From contig NZ_QTTQ01000011.1 in the NCBI RefSeq assembly GCF_003384935.1, positions 678,718 to 742,717 of the forward strand: a stretch of DNA of 64,000 nucleotides. The letters are read 5' to 3'. A program made the position numbers and the translations under genes. Positions within the stretch are counted from its first letter, which is position 1. Each line of letters starts with the position of its first letter. Positions 1 to 8,452 of this stretch are shown piece after piece. The notes beneath the pieces are model-generated. The model did no database searches. It was not told the DNA's origin and was given only the letters and a program-made list of their open reading frames with translations. Origin of the DNA: Lutibacter oceani. GTDB lineage: Bacteria > Bacteroidota > Bacteroidia > Flavobacteriales > Flavobacteriaceae.

Positions 1-264
1 GGTGAAATTCCAAATAGTGGTTATGTAATAAAAGAAGCTTACAGAAAATATGATGCTGAAGCAAAATTCAATATTAGTTATATAAATGTACCTGAAAATG
101 CTAACTGTATTGCTGGTGAAATTTTACGAGGCTTAAAAAAACCGAATCAATGTGAACAGTTTGGAAAAACGTGTAAACCTTCCAATCCATTAGGAGCACC
201 AATGGTTTCTTCCGAAGGTGCGTGTGCGGCATATTATCATTTTTCAAACAATTTAATCAAATAA
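1..264 (+). CDS. hypD: HypD, hydrogenase maturation protein (C-terminal fragment)
   Basis: The window opens inside this gene; 87 residues and a TAA stop are visible. HypD is the iron-sulfur scaffold that, with HypC, assembles the Fe(CN)2CO group of [NiFe] hydrogenases. The visible part carries the conserved cysteine pattern of the HypD C-terminus: Cys in 'NCIAGEILRG', the pair in 'QCEQFGKTC', then 'NPLGAPMVSSEGACAAYYH'. The next gene, hypE, begins one base after the stop, so the two are surely co-transcribed and hypC, hypF and others may lie upstream. The family call is firm; only the missing N-terminus is unknown. Confidence 0.95.
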   Translation, partial: GEIPNSGYVIKEAYRKYDAEAKFNISYINVPENANCIAGEILRGLKKPNQCEQFGKTCKPSNPLGAPMVSSEGACAAYYHFSNNLIK

Positions 265-265
265 C

Positions 266-1291
266 ATGGATATAGAAAACATAGGATTTGAAACTATAAA
301 CTTGGGACACGGAAGTGGGGGAGAATTAACAAGGAATTTATTAGATAAAATAATTTTTAAGACTTTTAGCAATCCTTTTTTAGATCAAAAACACGATGGT
401 TCTATTGTAAAAATTGAAGGAGAAATAGCTATTTCAACAGATAGTTTTGTAATAACGCCAATATTTTTTAAAGGTGGAAATATTGGAAGTTTAGCAGTTC
501 ATGGAACTGTAAATGATGTTGCTATGTGCGGTGCAATACCAAAATACTTATCATTAGCTTTTATTGTTGAAGAAGGTTTAAAAGTTTCCGAATTTATAAA
601 AATAGTGCAGTCTGTAAAAAAAGCAGCTGATGAAAGTGGTGTTTTAATTATTACTGGAGATACAAAAGTTGTTGAACGTGGAAAAGGTGACAAAATTTTT
701 ATAAACACTACTGGTTTTGGAGCTGTACATGCTAAAGCTACTATTTCAGTTAACAACATTAAAGAAGGTGATAAAATTTTGGTAAACGGATTTATTGCAC
801 AACACGGAATGGCAATTATGAGTGAACGTGAAGGTTTAGAATTTGAATCGACTATTGAAAGTGATTCAACCAATTTAAATTTTTTAGTTACTGATTTATT
901 AGATGCTTTTGGTGATAAAATCAAACTATTTAGAGATCCTACACGTGGTGGTTTAGGAACCGTTTTACATGAAATTGCTAATGATATTAATAAAGGAATT
1001 TTTATAAAAGAGATCTATATTCCTTTAGAAAAACAAGTGGCTGCAGCTTGTGAAATGTTAGGCCTAGACCCAATGTATGTTGCTAATGAAGGTGTGTTTT
1101 TAGTAATTGTTGATCCAAGTATTGAACAGGAAGTTTTAGCATTAATGAGAAATCATAAAAAAGGGAAAAACGCTGCTTTAATTGGTGAATTTACAAACGA
1201 ACACCCAAACAAGGTGGTTATGCAAAGTTTAATTGGAGGTAAACGAATTGTAAGTCCGCTAGTTGGTGAACAATTACCTAGAATTTGTTAG
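266..1291 (+). CDS. hypE: HypE, hydrogenase maturation carbamoyl dehydratase
   Basis: The 341-residue protein has normal HypE length. HypE receives a carbamoyl group from HypF on its C-terminal cysteine, dehydrates it with ATP to thiocyanate and delivers cyanide to the HypC-HypD complex. Visible signatures are the N-terminal 'GHGSGGELT' (AIR-synthase-like ATP-binding fold), the 'DPTRGGLG' motif near residue 220 and the diagnostic terminal 'PRIC', whose last residue Cys341 is the modified cysteine. It sits one base after hypD. The organism therefore probably makes a [NiFe] hydrogenase, although no structural gene lies in this window. Confidence 0.97.
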   Translation: MDIENIGFETINLGHGSGGELTRNLLDKIIFKTFSNPFLDQKHDGSIVKIEGEIAISTDSFVITPIFFKGGNIGSLAVHGTVNDVAMCGAIPKYLSLAFIVEEGLKVSEFIKIVQSVKKAADESGVLIITGDTKVVERGKGDKIFINTTGFGAVHAKATISVNNIKEGDKILVNGFIAQHGMAIMSEREGLEFESTIESDSTNLNFLVTDLLDAFGDKIKLFRDPTRGGLGTVLHEIANDINKGIFIKEIYIPLEKQVAAACEMLGLDPMYVANEGVFLVIVDPSIEQEVLALMRNHKKGKNAALIGEFTNEHPNKVVMQSLIGGKRIVSPLVGEQLPRIC

Positions 1292-1300
1292 TAACAAAAA

Positions 1301-1330
1301 AAACCTCACAAAATTGTGAGGCTTATAGTT
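1301..1330 (+). terminator. hairpin after hypE
   Basis: Perfect inverted repeat CCTCACAA/TTGTGAGG (1304-1311 and 1314-1321) ten bases past the hypE stop, with an A-run before it. The following T-tract is weak (cttatagtttt), so it is either a poor intrinsic terminator or an mRNA-stabilising stem ending the hyp operon. Confidence 0.55.
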
Positions 1331-1419
1331 TTATAGCACTATACACAAGTACTAAAAATTTGCACTTGATTATGAGTACTATAAGTTATAAATAACTTTA
1401 TTTTTTGTATTGTACTCCA

Positions 1420-2324
1420 TTAGTTCAAATTTCTATATTCACTAGGTGTTTGACCAATAGCCTTTTTAAACATCCGATTAAAATGTTGTGGATATTTAAA
1501 TCCTAGTTCATATGCTATTTCCGAGATACTTTTTTCAGTATCATATATAAGGTTTTTCGCTGCATTAACCAACTTCAGTTGAATGTGTTCTTGTGCTGAT
1601 TTTCCAGTTTATTTCTTTATTAAATCACCAAAAAATTGGGAGAAAGATGTTGTTCATTAGCAAAATAACTAACGTTAGGAGTTCCCATTTCTTTTATTTT
1701 CCCTGAGAGTATATAGGTATTCAGTGACGATTCAAATTTTTCAATAATCCCAACGTTTACCAAGTCTCTTGTAATAAACTGCCTGCCATAGAAACGCGTG
1801 CAATAATTTAAAAAAAGTTCGATATTAGATACAATAACACTTTTGCTGTATTTATCTATTCCTTGCGTTAATTCAAATCGAATTTTATCAAAGCAATCCA
1901 ATACAATTTGTCGCTCACGTTCTGACAAGTGTAGCGCCTCATTCAATTCATAAGAAAAGAATGAATATGTATCAATATTATTTCCAAGATTCGTTCCGCG
2001 AATCAAATCTGGATGAAATAATAGTGCATACCCAGCCGGCTTATAGTTTTCTGGAATATGAGTTATATTTACCAATTGACCAGGAGCTACAAAAACAAGT
2101 GTACCATCTTGATAATCATAATTTTTTCGACCATATTTTATTACACAAGCATCTCCCTGTTTTAGAAATACTCCATAAAAATGATACCGCAGTAAACTCG
2201 TTTTATCCTTAGCAATCAAATTTCCTTCTGAAAGATCTACTATCGTGACAAAGGGATGTAAAGTGGATAAATTAAACCCCTTACAATAATCATTTACCAA
2301 CACCAAATCTTTTATTTTCTTCAT
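1420..2324 (-). pseudogene. AraC-family transcriptional regulator, broken by frameshift and nonsense codon
   Basis: Reading from the ATG at 2324 gives 234 residues: a cupin-like sensor region, then the start of an AraC DNA-binding domain ('FANEQHLSPNF'). It halts at 1620-1622. Adding one base in the six-A run at 1630-1635 restores 'PNFFGDLIKK'. An in-frame TAA then follows at 1609-1611, where AraC proteins usually read on as 'TGKSAQEH'. After that stop the frame is open to a natural stop at 1420-1422 and encodes a good second helix-turn-helix ('SISEIAYELGFKYPQHFNR') ending 'GQTPSEYRNLN'. Two lesions 25 bases apart argue for a true pseudogene rather than one sequencing slip. Its former target may be the NTF2-like gene at 2691. 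Confidence 0.85.
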
Positions 2325-2690
2325 AATAGAATTGTCTTAAATCAAATTTAAGGATATCTTCAGAAAAAATCACAGCTTTAGTAGATTTTCAGTAATAATG
2401 GTTGCTAAAACAGTAAATTGGGTAGTTATACTATTCTTTTTAGTTGATACTTTTGAAGAGTAAGAATAAAATAGGAAGTACACACCTATTAAAACAATTA
2501 ACTTAAATATTGCAGTTCACCTCACTTCTATTCAAAAAGTAAGCGAAATGGTTGGAGTAAAAAATGTTCAATTCAGCAATAATAAAAGTATACAAATTAA
2601 AATGAAACGAGCATCACAAATTTTGATCCACAAAGAAATTATTAATGGCTAACTACAGCTGTTACAACTAACAAAATAAAATTTAAACAG
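2325..2690. other. gene-poor interval with possible coding remnant
   Basis: No complete gene is seen in these 366 bases. An open plus-strand frame runs from 2470 to the TAA at 2650-2652. It reads as plausible protein (for example 'SIQKVSEMVGVKNVQFSNN'), but it lacks an upstream start; the first ATG is at 2548 and would leave 34 residues. I do not recognise it. A 21-codon frame, 2398-2463, is hydrophobic but unsupported. The picture fits a degraded gene next to the broken AraC regulator. Confidence 0.35.
2343..2350 (-). promoter_or_regulatory. candidate -7 element for the AraC pseudogene
   Basis: Reading TAAATTTG on the minus strand, it matches the Bacteroidota TAnnTTTG consensus and lies about 20 bases before the ATG at 2324. 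It is embedded in a short palindrome, cttaaat/atttaag. No clear -33 TTG is seen. Confidence 0.3.
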
Positions 2691-3131
2691 ATGAAAAAAT
2701 CAATTTTAGGACTCTTAATTATTCTCTTGAGCGCCCAATTTTCCCTAGCCCAAGATTCAAAAACTGTACAAGAAATAAAAGAGCTTTCAAAATCAAAATG
2801 GCAATGGATGGCCGATAAAAATGCCGACAGTCTTGCCGTACTTTTTCATGATAAGGCCAAGTTTGTACATATGGGAGGAACTTGGGGAAAAGACCGGGAG
2901 ATAGACATCATTAGAAACGGATTCATCCATTACAAGAAAGCGGATATCCATGAAGTTATGTTAGAGGTAATTGGAAATACAGCCATATTATGGAACAGAA
3001 TTACACTGCTCGCTGTTGTTGGTAGCAATGAGGTAACTACTCCCTTTATGGTAACAGAAGTTTATGTAAAAGAAAATGAAGCATGGAAATTGGCCGATTT
3101 AACTTTTAGCAAACTCCTTTCCAGAGATTAA
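2691..3131 (+). CDS. secreted NTF2-like (SnoaL/DUF4440-type) protein
   Basis: The 146-residue protein has a clear signal peptide ending 'SLAQD' near residue 21. A single cone-shaped NTF2-like domain follows: a helical start ('SKWQWMADKNADSLAVLF'), then 'KAKFVHMGGTWGKDREIDII' and alternating strands to 'EAWKLADLTFSKL'. Family members bind small molecules or act as isomerases or hydrolases, but the fold does not predict a substrate. It stands alone, with about 200 non-coding bases on its 3' side; the neighbouring AraC pseudogene could once have controlled it. Function unknown beyond the fold. Confidence 0.75.
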   Translation: MKKSILGLLIILLSAQFSLAQDSKTVQEIKELSKSKWQWMADKNADSLAVLFHDKAKFVHMGGTWGKDREIDIIRNGFIHYKKADIHEVMLEVIGNTAILWNRITLLAVVGSNEVTTPFMVTEVYVKENEAWKLADLTFSKLLSRD

Positions 3132-3282
3132 AAAATGTAGAAGGTCAAGCAATTATTAAACAGCATCAAAAAAATAAGATGAACTACTATAACACCCTCA
3201 AATACACTATTTTTAGTATCTTTAGTATATTCGCTAATAGAGATTTTACAAATGTCTATTAATAAAATTTAGTCAATTATAC

Positions 3283-3290
3283 TATATTTG
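3283..3290 (+). promoter_or_regulatory. candidate promoter of the molybdenum hydroxylase genes
   Basis: TATATTTG matches the Bacteroidota -7 element and sits 43 bases before the ATG at 3334. The rest of 3132-3333 contains no convincing gene; a 27-codon frame at 3179-3262 has no support. Confidence 0.4.
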
Positions 3291-3333
3291 ATATTTCATC
3301 TAAAAAGCATATCATTAATTAAAAGCAAATAAC

Positions 3334-3792
3334 ATGGCAAATTATTCATTAAGTGTTAATGGAAAACAACATTCAGTAGAGGTAGATCCTTCTACCCCGT
3401 TACTTTGGGTACTAAGAGATCATTTACAACTTGTTGGAACAAAATATGGATGTGGAATTGCCCAATGTGGCTCGTGTACTATTCACGTTGAAAATATTGC
3501 AGTAAGGTCTTGTCAATATCCTGTTTCGTTAGTTGGCAATCAAAAAATAACTACTATAGAAGGATTGTCAGAAAACGGAGATCATCCTGTTCAAAAGGCT
3601 TGGATAGAAGAAGATGTTGCACAATGTGGTTACTGCCAATCTGGACAAATTATGCAAGCTGCAGCTCTTTTAAAATCAAATCCGAATCCAACTGATGAAG
3701 ATATTGAATCGGTTATGAATGGTAATATTTGCCGTTGCGGTACTTATACAAGAATTAAAAAAGCAATTAAATCAGCTGCAAAAGCATCCTAA
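3334..3792 (+). CDS. (2Fe-2S) subunit of isoquinoline 1-oxidoreductase-type molybdenum hydroxylase
   Basis: The 152-residue small subunit has the two-cluster layout of the xanthine dehydrogenase/CO dehydrogenase family. A plant-ferredoxin-type cluster is formed by Cys40, Cys45, Cys48 and Cys60 ('CGIAQCGSC'). A helical-domain cluster is formed by Cys98, Cys101, Cys133 and Cys135 ('CGYCQSGQ', 'CRCGT'). It passes electrons from the molybdenum site of the next gene to an acceptor. No flavin subunit is encoded nearby, which fits the IorAB and aldehyde-oxidase-like two-subunit enzymes. It has no signal peptide, so it would be exported by hitch-hiking with its Tat-targeted partner. Substrate unknown. 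Confidence 0.9.
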   Translation: MANYSLSVNGKQHSVEVDPSTPLLWVLRDHLQLVGTKYGCGIAQCGSCTIHVENIAVRSCQYPVSLVGNQKITTIEGLSENGDHPVQKAWIEEDVAQCGYCQSGQIMQAAALLKSNPNPTDEDIESVMNGNICRCGTYTRIKKAIKSAAKAS

Positions 3793-3802
3793 AACAACAT
3801 CT

Positions 3803-6040
3803 ATGAAAACAACTACAAAAAAAATGGACAGACGTTCCTTTATTCGAGTATCTTCATTAGCAAGTGGAGGATTGATGTTAAGCTTTAACTGGTTAACAGG
3901 ATGTAAATTCTCTACAGAGGAAGCACTAAAAATGCCAAAAGAATGGTTTGAATTAAACAGTTATATAAAAATTGGCGAAAATGGTTTAACTACGCTCTAT
4001 TCACCAAATCCGGAATTTGGCCAAAATGTTAAAACTTCGATGCCTATGCTTATTGCCGAAGAATTAGATATTGATTGGAAGCAGGTAATTGTGGAACAAG
4101 CTGATTTCTTTCCAGATCGATTCGATCGTCAATTTACAGGAGGAAGTCAGGGAATTAGACAGGGCTGGATTCCTCTTAGAACAGCAGGTGCTACAGCAAG
4201 ACAAATGCTCGTAAATGCTGCCGCACAAACCTGGGAAGTAGATTCTGCAGAAATTACCACTTTGGATGGAAAAATAATTCATGAATCTTCCGGCAAAGAA
4301 ACTTCCTATGGAGAAATGGCATCTTTAGCATCAACTTTAGAAGTTCCAAAAGATGTTCAATTAAAAGACCCTAAGGATTTCAAAATTATTGGTCATTCTA
4401 AAACTAACGTAGAAAACCCTGCAATAGTTTCTGGAAAACCGCTTTTTGCTATTGATCACTATGTGGAAGGGATGCTAACAGCTATGATAGTGCACCCACC
4501 TGCTTTTGGTATGCAGTTAAAATCTTTTGATGCATCTTCTATAAATAATATGCCTGGAATAGTGGACGTTTTTGAAATTAATGTTTTTAAAGATGATTAT
4601 GCCAGAAATTTTTTCGATACCGCTGCGTTTCCAAAATTAGTTGCTATTGTAGGAAACTCAACTTGGGAAGTATTACAAGCCAAAAAAGCTTTAAAAGTAG
4701 ATTGGGAACAACAACCCGAATCCAGTTTTAAAATGCTAGGATGGGGAGGTGGAACTTCGGACGTAAAAATCCCAACAGGATTAGAAAGCACGCTGGATCA
4801 CAACGCTAAAATGGCTGAATTAAGTAAAAAACCAGCACAACTCTTAAGAAAAGATGGCGATCCTGAAAAAGCTTTTAAAGAGGCTGCTAAAATTCTTGAA
4901 AGAACCTATACAGCGCCTTTCTTAGCTCATAATACTATGGAACCTATGAATTGTTTTGCAGATGTAAAAAGTGATTCTGCTGTAATATATGGACCTACAC
5001 AGGCTCCGGAATTTATCAGGGGAACGCTTGCAAATAGCTTAGGTATGGATGCTGAGAAAATTCAAATTAAATTAGCAAGAATGGGAGGTGGATTTGGTAG
5101 AAGAGCATACAGTCACCAAATGATTGAAGCCGCCCTAATCTCTCAAAAAGTAAAAACTCCTGTTAAGTTAGTTTATACACGAGAAGATGACATGACAAAT
5201 GGTGTTTACAGACCTTCCTATATAGCAACCTATAGAGCTGCATTAGATAAAGACAATAATTTAATTGGATTGCATATAAAAGGTGGTGGAGTACCTGAAC
5301 ATGCCGTGCATGCAGATAGATTTCCAGCAGGCGCTATAGAAAACTACTTAGCGGAAGGGTTTCAAATAGAATCTAACATTACCATTGGAGCCTTTAGAGC
5401 TCCTAGATCTAACTTTATTGCAACAGCAGAGCAAGCGTTTTTGGATGAACTCGCTGAAGTTATGGGAAAAGATCCAATAGATTTTAGGTTAGAATTATTG
5501 GATAAAGCCATAAAAAATCCTGTAGGTGAAAGAAATGATTATGATGCGGAAAGATATGCTGGGGTAATTAAGTTAGTTAAAGAAAAATCGAATTGGGGAG
5601 ATCCATCCATTAAAACTCCTAGAGGAGTAGCAGCCTATTTTTGTCATAATTCGTATGTTGCAGAAGTAGTAGATTTAGATACTTCTAAGGGAACTCCTAG
5701 AGTTGAAAATGTTACAGCTGCTGTAGATTGTGGAATTGTTGTAAACCCAGATGCTGCAAGAAACATGGGAGAAGGTGGAATTATTGATGGAATTGGAAAT
5801 GCTTTGTTTGGAGAATTAACTTTTAATAATGGAGCCCCAACTAAAAACAACTTTAATAATTACCGAATGATTCGTCAAAGTGAAACACCAAAAAATATTG
5901 ATATTCACTTTGTAGAAAACAATTATGATCCAACTGGTCTTGGAGAACCATTATTTCCACCTGCTTTTGCGGCATTAACAAATGCCATGTATAAAGCTAC
6001 TGGCAAGAGAAGTTACAATCAACCTTTGAATAAAGACTAA
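3803..6040 (+). CDS. molybdopterin-binding subunit, IorB-like xanthine dehydrogenase family, exported
   Basis: I choose the ATG at 3803, not the upstream in-frame start at 3719, because the longer form overlaps the small-subunit gene in another frame and would bury the export signal. The 745-residue product starts with a twin-arginine motif ('DRRSFIR', Arg10-Arg11) and a lipobox-like 'LTGC' at Cys34. It therefore appears to be Tat-exported and perhaps lipid-anchored. Family motifs are 'MGGGFGRRAY', the arginine-bearing 'GAFRAPRSN' and the C-terminal 'GLGEPLFPPA', which holds the catalytic glutamate. It should hydroxylate an aromatic N-heterocycle or aldehyde; the substrate cannot be read. MocA- and XdhC-like genes face it. 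Confidence 0.88.
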   Translation: MKTTTKKMDRRSFIRVSSLASGGLMLSFNWLTGCKFSTEEALKMPKEWFELNSYIKIGENGLTTLYSPNPEFGQNVKTSMPMLIAEELDIDWKQVIVEQADFFPDRFDRQFTGGSQGIRQGWIPLRTAGATARQMLVNAAAQTWEVDSAEITTLDGKIIHESSGKETSYGEMASLASTLEVPKDVQLKDPKDFKIIGHSKTNVENPAIVSGKPLFAIDHYVEGMLTAMIVHPPAFGMQLKSFDASSINNMPGIVDVFEINVFKDDYARNFFDTAAFPKLVAIVGNSTWEVLQAKKALKVDWEQQPESSFKMLGWGGGTSDVKIPTGLESTLDHNAKMAELSKKPAQLLRKDGDPEKAFKEAAKILERTYTAPFLAHNTMEPMNCFADVKSDSAVIYGPTQAPEFIRGTLANSLGMDAEKIQIKLARMGGGFGRRAYSHQMIEAALISQKVKTPVKLVYTREDDMTNGVYRPSYIATYRAALDKDNNLIGLHIKGGGVPEHAVHADRFPAGAIENYLAEGFQIESNITIGAFRAPRSNFIATAEQAFLDELAEVMGKDPIDFRLELLDKAIKNPVGERNDYDAERYAGVIKLVKEKSNWGDPSIKTPRGVAAYFCHNSYVAEVVDLDTSKGTPRVENVTAAVDCGIVVNPDAARNMGEGGIIDGIGNALFGELTFNNGAPTKNNFNNYRMIRQSETPKNIDIHFVENNYDPTGLGEPLFPPAFAALTNAMYKATGKRSYNQPLNKD

Positions 6041-6090
6041 AATATTCTAGATAAACAATTGAGGTTGAAAATAATCTAGATCTATTAAAT

Positions 6091-6131
6091 AATACAGCTG
6101 TTAAGAATTCAATAATTTTTACAGCTGTATT
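6091..6131. terminator. shared hairpin between convergent genes
   Basis: AATACAGCTGT (6091-6101) and ACAGCTGTATT (6121-6131) form a perfect 11-base inverted repeat around a 19-base loop between the 3' ends of the IorB-like and MocA-like genes. T-rich bases flank it on both strands. A bidirectional terminator is the simplest reading, but the loop is long. Confidence 0.5.
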
Positions 6132-6162
6132 TTACAACATTACAAAAACAGCATAATAATTT

Positions 6163-6762
6163 TTATTGGTGAGTAGCACTTTTTAACTGCTGATAGATTT
6201 CAGGCGTATCCATATCTACTAATTTATTGCCGGCATATACTATCTGTACATTTTCACTATGGTTGTGAACAACAGATTTAGCTCCTGAATCTCCTTTTAA
6301 TTTGGCTAGTTCTTGTAAATAACATTGATCAAAAAGAGCTGGAACACCTCTCCATCCATTGTCTGATTCTGAAACAATAAGTTGCTTTTCATTCGCTTTA
6401 AAACTTTTAACTATAGTATTTAAATGCTCAGTATCTACTAATGGCTGGTCTATAGTTGTGATAATTACCCCATCAATATTTTTTATAGTATCCATCACTT
6501 TTTTAACTGCAAAAGCAATAGAGGTGCTCATTCCCTCTTCCCAATCTTGGTTAATTATTATATTGACTTCTATTGACTTAATAAAGGGAATTATCTGATC
6601 CGCATTTGCTCCCAATACAACAAAAACTTGTTGATGTGTATCTAATAAATTTCTTAACTGAAATTCAATTAATGTTTTTCCTTTCCAAAATAATAAAGGT
6701 TTGGGAGATCCCATTCGTGAGGATTCCCCTGCAGCCAAAAGTATAATTGGTAAATTAGGCAT
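6163..6762 (-). CDS. MocA/MobA-like molybdenum cofactor nucleotidyltransferase
   Basis: The 199-residue protein opens with the nucleotide-binding signature 'LLAAGESSRMGSPKPLL' of the MobA/MocA family. The metal-binding 'TTIDQPLVD' follows, then 'GWRGVPALF' and 'LKGDSGAKSVV'. MocA adds CMP, and MobA adds GMP, to molybdopterin. Because enzymes of the xanthine dehydrogenase type use the cytosine form, a CTP-dependent MocA role is likely. It overlaps the upstream XdhC-like gene by 8 bases and lies opposite the molybdenum hydroxylase genes, so it probably matures that enzyme. Confidence 0.85.
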   Translation of the reverse strand: MPNLPIILLAAGESSRMGSPKPLLFWKGKTLIEFQLRNLLDTHQQVFVVLGANADQIIPFIKSIEVNIIINQDWEEGMSTSIAFAVKKVMDTIKNIDGVIITTIDQPLVDTEHLNTIVKSFKANEKQLIVSESDNGWRGVPALFDQCYLQELAKLKGDSGAKSVVHNHSENVQIVYAGNKLVDMDTPEIYQQLKSATHQ

Positions 6763-7765
6763 GTATGTGACCTGATTTATCTTTAAGAATCATAGGGTTT
6801 TGATTTCTAACTACTGATAGAATTTCCGCAATTATTGAGACAGCAATTTCTTGTGAAGATTCTGCTCCAATATTAATTCCTGCTGGACCTCTTAACTGAT
6901 CAATAAAGTCAAAATCAATGTCTGGATTGTATTCCAACAACTTATCCATTAACCGTTCTCTACGATGTTTAGGTCCCAATAGCCCAAAATACGCAGGATA
7001 CACATCTTTTAAAGCCAATAAATATTGAACATCTTTATTAAAACTATGGGTCATTAATACAATAGCCGTTTGCTTATCAATATTGGAAGTATCAATTTTA
7101 TCGTATAAAGGAGTTATCAGTTTTGATGCTTCTTTAAAATAATCTATAGTTTTTGCTTCATCTGGAGAAGCCATAATAGTAACATCCCATCCCACGTTAG
7201 CTGCCGCTATACATAGTTGAACAGCATCATGTTCTGAACCAATAATAAGTAACTGAAATAATGGTGGTAGTTTTTGCTCGAATTTAATAAGCTGCTCGTC
7301 TTCCTTTACTAACTTATTAAATGGAAAGGTTTTGTCTTCTATTTTAATTATAGATCCAATATGTTCAAATTCCCCAAATTCCTTTTTGTATTGAGATTGA
7401 ATCATTATGGAAACTCTATTTTCAATGGCTTTATTAAATGCTTGATATAATTCATTGGTTAATTCAAATGGCTCAATTAACATATAAATAACACCTTCAC
7501 AACCCAAACGAAGTCTGCCATCATAATTTATCATTTTTGATTTCCCTTCTTTAAAAACAGAACCCGACTGAAAGGTTACTTCCTTCTCAACGCAACCACC
7601 ACTAACAGCACCCATTGCTTCTCCTTGTTCGTTTAACAACATTCTAACACCAGGTCTTCTATATGAAGAACCTTCTAGTTCAACCACCGTAACTAAAACA
7701 GATTTTTTACCTTCTTCTTGCCATTTTTTGGCTTGTTCAATAATGGATTTAAGCTCGTGCGTCAT
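6755..7765 (-). CDS. XdhC-family molybdenum cofactor sulfuration/insertion protein
   Basis: The 336-residue protein has the two-part XdhC layout. The N-terminal XdhC/CoxI region contains 'GSSYRRPGVRML' and 'VSGGCVEKEV'. The C-terminal Rossmann-like XdhC_C region contains 'LLIIGSEHDAVQLCIAAANVGW' split around the glycine turn, 'LMTHSFNKDVQYL' and 'GLLGPKHRRERL'. XdhC proteins bind the Mo cofactor, protect it during sulfuration and hand it to the apo-enzyme. The gene is the first of an operon with the MocA-like gene. This supports a sulfurated-Mo active site in the convergent hydroxylase. Confidence 0.9.
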   Translation of the reverse strand: MTHELKSIIEQAKKWQEEGKKSVLVTVVELEGSSYRRPGVRMLLNEQGEAMGAVSGGCVEKEVTFQSGSVFKEGKSKMINYDGRLRLGCEGVIYMLIEPFELTNELYQAFNKAIENRVSIMIQSQYKKEFGEFEHIGSIIKIEDKTFPFNKLVKEDEQLIKFEQKLPPLFQLLIIGSEHDAVQLCIAAANVGWDVTIMASPDEAKTIDYFKEASKLITPLYDKIDTSNIDKQTAIVLMTHSFNKDVQYLLALKDVYPAYFGLLGPKHRRERLMDKLLEYNPDIDFDFIDQLRGPAGINIGAESSQEIAVSIIAEILSVVRNQNPMILKDKSGHIHA

Positions 7766-7831
7766 TAGAAAAGTTTATCTAATAAAAATACGCTTTTTTG
7801 CAAAGAAATCAATAGGATCTTGCGGAAAAAT

Positions 7832-7864
7832 AAAAAAGCACTTATATATTTTATATAAGTGCTT
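7832..7864 (-). terminator. intrinsic terminator of the tRNA gene
   Basis: On the minus strand a strong stem, AAGCACTTATATA with its complement (arms near 7836-7848 and 7852-7864), runs straight into a run of six T. It lies 11 bases beyond the tRNA 3' end and is a textbook rho-independent terminator. Confidence 0.85.
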
Positions 7865-7874
7865 GATCTTATTG

Positions 7875-7948
7875 TGGTCCCACTTGGGCTCGAACCAAGG
7901 ACCCTCTGATTATGAGTCAGATGCTCTAACCAGCTGAGCTATGGGACC
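7875..7948 (-). tRNA. tRNA with CAU anticodon (elongator Met or Ile2)
   Basis: The minus strand folds as a full cloverleaf of 74 bases. The acceptor stem is GGTCCCA/TGGGACC with discriminator A; the D-arm is 'AGCTCAGCTGGTTAGAGC'; the anticodon stem is TCTGA/TCAGA around loop CTCATAA; the T-arm contains GGTTCGAGCC. The 3' CCA is not encoded. The CAU anticodon could be elongator methionine, or isoleucine after lysidine modification; the acceptor stem starts with a paired G, so it is not the initiator. I cannot separate Met from Ile2 by eye. Confidence 0.93.
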
Positions 7949-8101
7949 TAAAACTGGGTGCAAAATTACTACTTTTTATTTTATGTACAACTCTTTTTTG
8001 TAATTTTTAAAAATAATCACAATTTAAATTTTCACTACTTTATTAACCTTTTGATTACCAAATAATCAGTAAATATAAAATTGATTTCAAATAATTTAAT
8101 G

Positions 8102-8452
8102 TTATTTATAATTTCGCTTTAACCAAACCTTCTGAAATTCTCTTTTTAAAATAATAAAAGATACTTGTTCTATTGAATCTTTTAAATTACTGCTTTTAAT
8201 AGTAGCTAATTCCTTTTCAGAAATATCAATTCTATATAATAAATTTAAATAATCATCATATTTAAATTGAATTAAATGTAGCAATATTCCGGATAACTCT
8301 TCCGCGAGTTTATTAATAGAAATAGTTGATTTAAAAAGCTTATCAATATTTGCCAATTGAAAATCCTTATTAAGCTGAGTTACCAACTTTTCAAATAAAT
8401 TTTCTGTTGTAACAGTTTTTAATAATTCTAAAGAGTTTTCAGGTTGTAACAT
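8102..8452 (-). CDS. small conserved-type protein, function unknown, coupled to prenyl synthase
   Basis: This 116-residue, helix-rich and lysine/leucine-rich protein has no signal peptide, no cysteine and no motif I recognise. Its ATG shares one base with the stop of the polyprenyl synthase gene (TAATG), so it is translationally coupled to it. That coupling and the clean open frame in ordinary codon usage make it a real gene. A role next to isoprenoid synthesis is suggested only by position. Confidence 0.65.
   Translation of the reverse strand: MLQPENSLELLKTVTTENLFEKLVTQLNKDFQLANIDKLFKSTISINKLAEELSGILLHLIQFKYDDYLNLLYRIDISEKELATIKSSNLKDSIEQVSFIILKREFQKVWLKRNYK

Noticed and set aside
499-924. 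141-codon minus-strand open frame inside hypE
   Set aside because: It is the antisense shadow of a conserved gene; low-GC codon pattern leaves long open frames, and the protein shows no motif.
1961-2212. 83-codon plus-strand frame over the AraC gene
   Set aside because: Antisense shadow of the sensor region of the AraC pseudogene; no homologous features.
2398-2463. 21-codon hydrophobic frame
   Set aside because: Too short and without any supporting signal in a decayed region.
3179-3262. 27-codon frame before the molybdenum hydroxylase genes
   Set aside because: Short, no ribosome-binding or domain support; the promoter-like TATATTTG follows it.
3719-3802. Longer start for the IorB-like subunit
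   Set aside because: It would overlap the small-subunit gene in another frame and place 28 residues before the Tat motif; the ATG at 3803 is better.
7728-7937. 69-codon frame ending 'SNQGPSDYESDALTS'
   Set aside because: It is produced by reading through a tRNA gene; this peptide is a well-known artefact of tRNA sequence.
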